Assembly: GCA_044227325.1 (NCBI GenBank) | Contig: JBGAFI010000002.1 | Location: 370,517-434,516, forward strand | Source of the DNA: PFJX01 sp044227325 | Lineage (GTDB): Bacteria > Pseudomonadota > Gammaproteobacteria > Burkholderiales > Thiobacillaceae | Direction of reading: 5' to 3' | DNA length: 64,000 nucleotides | In this document: one piece after another, positions 63,284-64,000 of the stretch | Layout of the letters: every line of letters begins with the position of its first letter | How positions within the stretch are numbered: the first letter of the stretch is position 1 | Notes under the pieces: generated by a model | Told to the model about the DNA's origin: nothing | The model's database searches: none | What the model saw: the letters and a program-made list of their open reading frames with translations, nothing else | Program-made: the position numbers and the translations under genes

Positions 63284-63379
63284 CCCCAACGTTCGACGTA
63301 ACCGGCCGGCGGAGGCCGAAGGCCGGAGCGAACCTGCAAGCGCAGCTTGCAGGCGGTCCGGTTGACGGAGGGGTTGGGC
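63284..63379 (-). repeat. attC site 1 (end of cassette A)
   Basis: Minus-strand reading: inverse core GCCCAAC (63,373-63,379), inner box GTCAACCGGACC, a long variable stem (CTGCAAGCTGCGCTTGCAG within it), inner box GGCCGGTTACGTC, and core GTTGGGG (63,284-63,290). The extra base in GTCAACCGG versus GTAACCGG is the bulge that integrases use. 96 bp long. This is the best of the three sites. Confidence 0.85.
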
Positions 63380-63386
63380 ACCAGGT

Positions 63387-63845
63387 TCAGTTACCTCCCG
63401 CTGCTTTCAGTTTGCGCAAGTGTTCAATGATCTTTTGTGGCTCGGTGCCTTGGAGGTTGATGAAAGCCCGGGAACCCGTGGGCCACAACACCCACTTATC
63501 CCCACGAAGGAAGAACAAGTAGTCGAGGCCCGCGAATAGGCCAAGACTACAGTTACCCGGACCAAACACGAGGTCTTGAACTTTCGCGTCTTCGGGTGGT
63601 TTGCCCTTCAAGATTTCGATCACCCGAAAGGTGCCTTCGACTCCGGGAACTGGCGTAGGCGCAGTGCTCAAAGGGAAGGACAGGGTTACTTCTTCGGTCT
63701 TTGTTATGTGCGCCACGAACACCGTAGACGCCTTCTCGAACAGTTCTTCGTCGGTTGGCGGTGGCCCCAAGGTCGAACAAGCCAGGGCGATACCAGGTAC
63801 AAGAGCTAGCAGGCTCAGCAGCAGAGTGCGAAAGCGCGAAGTCAT
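63387..63845 (-). CDS. cassette A secreted NTR/TIMP-like protein, 152 aa
   Basis: A 152-residue exported protein (signal peptide ending PGIALA, then Cys). The mature protein begins CSTLGPPPTDEELF; together with ASTVFVAHITKTE and FRVIEILKGKP and a second Cys in GPGNCSLGLFAG, this resembles the NTR/TIMP-like beta-barrel that begins with an N-terminal Cys. Such domains are frequent in cassette and environmental proteins; function is unknown. There is no clear ribosome-binding site; the ATG follows the GTTGGGC core by 11 bases. Its stop is 8 bp before attC 1. Confidence 0.7.
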   Translation of the reverse strand: MTSRFRTLLLSLLALVPGIALACSTLGPPPTDEELFEKASTVFVAHITKTEEVTLSFPLSTAPTPVPGVEGTFRVIEILKGKPPEDAKVQDLVFGPGNCSLGLFAGLDYLFFLRGDKWVLWPTGSRAFINLQGTEPQKIIEHLRKLKAAGGN

Positions 63846-63856
63846 ACGCTTATGGT

Positions 63857-64000
63857 GCCCAACGAGGCTGTAGAAAAACCCCCACCTTTCGGTTGAGGGG
63901 TGAATACAGGGGTACGTCGACCCTTCCCCGCACCGAGATCGTCGAACCTGGAGCGTTTTGGAAGGCCGAATTTGCGCTCATTTTTCTTCTCCGAAATTTT
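63857..64000. other. right edge: cassette core site, then possible insertion-sequence end
   Basis: A GTTGGGC (minus strand, 63,857-63,863) marks the upstream junction of cassette A. Directly beyond it the plus strand reads GAGGCTGTAGAAAAACCCCC, which looks like the inverted terminal repeat of some insertion sequences. The window ends before a transposase or the rest of the repeat can be seen, so this is only a suggestion. Confidence 0.4.

Larger units (their letters stand above)
62203..63863 (-). mobile_element. integron gene-cassette array (three cassettes, no integrase in window)
   Basis: Three short gene cassettes on the minus strand, each followed by an attC-type site: A (63,284-63,863), B+C (62,733-63,290), D (62,203-62,739). 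The sites share GCCCAAC/GTTGGGC outer cores, an inner GTCAACCGG-type box with an extra unpaired base, and a variable stem. A further GTTGGGC at 63,857-63,863 lies 11 bp before gene A, the usual join of a cassette to attI or another attC. G+C is clearly lower than in the chromosome. An integrase, if present, should lie to the right of the window; without it the array would be a CALIN (attC cluster lacking an integrase). Confidence 0.82.

Noticed and set aside
63268..63381. N-terminal extension PNPSVNRTACK of cassette gene B
   Set aside because: This is translation of the attC site itself; a real start with GGAG lies at 63,267.

Overview
This 64 kb, GC-rich (about two-thirds G+C) window looks like a betaproteobacterial chromosome, most likely Rhodocyclales or Nitrosomonadales. 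The evidence is the block ndk-rlmN-pilF-rodZ-ispG-hisS-yfgM-bamB-der, the accA-tilS pair, two proteins with PEP-CTERM sorting tails, and a reverse-type dissimilatory sulfite reductase subunit. No rRNA, tRNA or CRISPR array was seen.

Layout. 0-8 kb: an edge-truncated alpha/beta hydrolase, a metallo-beta-lactamase-fold hydrolase, and a run of membrane or envelope genes (GyrI-like, CobD/CbiB-like, fused SpmA-SpmB, a 1212-residue DUF748 protein). 8-23 kb: polyphosphate genes (ppx, ppk1, a CYTH-CHAD protein) split by an accessory surface-secretion locus. That locus has a FecR/TPR/CsgG-like protein, a giant cargo of about 1,945 residues with three TbpB-like barrel modules (currently broken by a frameshift), and a Slam-type outer-membrane translocator (type XI secretion). 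23-38 kb: nnrD, a tiny Cys-containing protein, a CheY-like regulator, purL, a zinc-ribbon miniprotein, a diguanylate cyclase next to a LysM-FecR protein, purT, typA, mtfA, a His-rich thioredoxin, an aminotransferase and a PEP-CTERM protein. 38-53 kb: housekeeping genes (roxA, bcp, slyD, accA, tilS, a SPOR protein, and the ndk-to-der block). 53-62 kb: an orphan dsrA plus an HdrC-like gene without dsrB, a ferritin-like DUF2202 PEP-CTERM protein, rlhA, a complete RsbV/RsbW/RsbU-type partner-switching module, and a very Met-rich secreted protein. 62.2-63.9 kb: three small integron cassettes, all on the minus strand, each ending in a recognisable attC site, with no integrase inside the window.

How it works together. 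The FecR-cargo-Slam genes read as one operon for exporting a giant multi-barrel protein; the cargo has a type I signal peptide and no lipobox, unlike classical Slam substrates. DsrA and the HdrC-like protein point to sulfur-related electron transfer, but the partner subunit DsrB is absent here. The most notable discoveries are the Slam/giant-cargo locus, the attC cassette array at the right end, and the orphan dsrA-hdrC pair. Functional statements rest on motifs read by eye; no database search was run.
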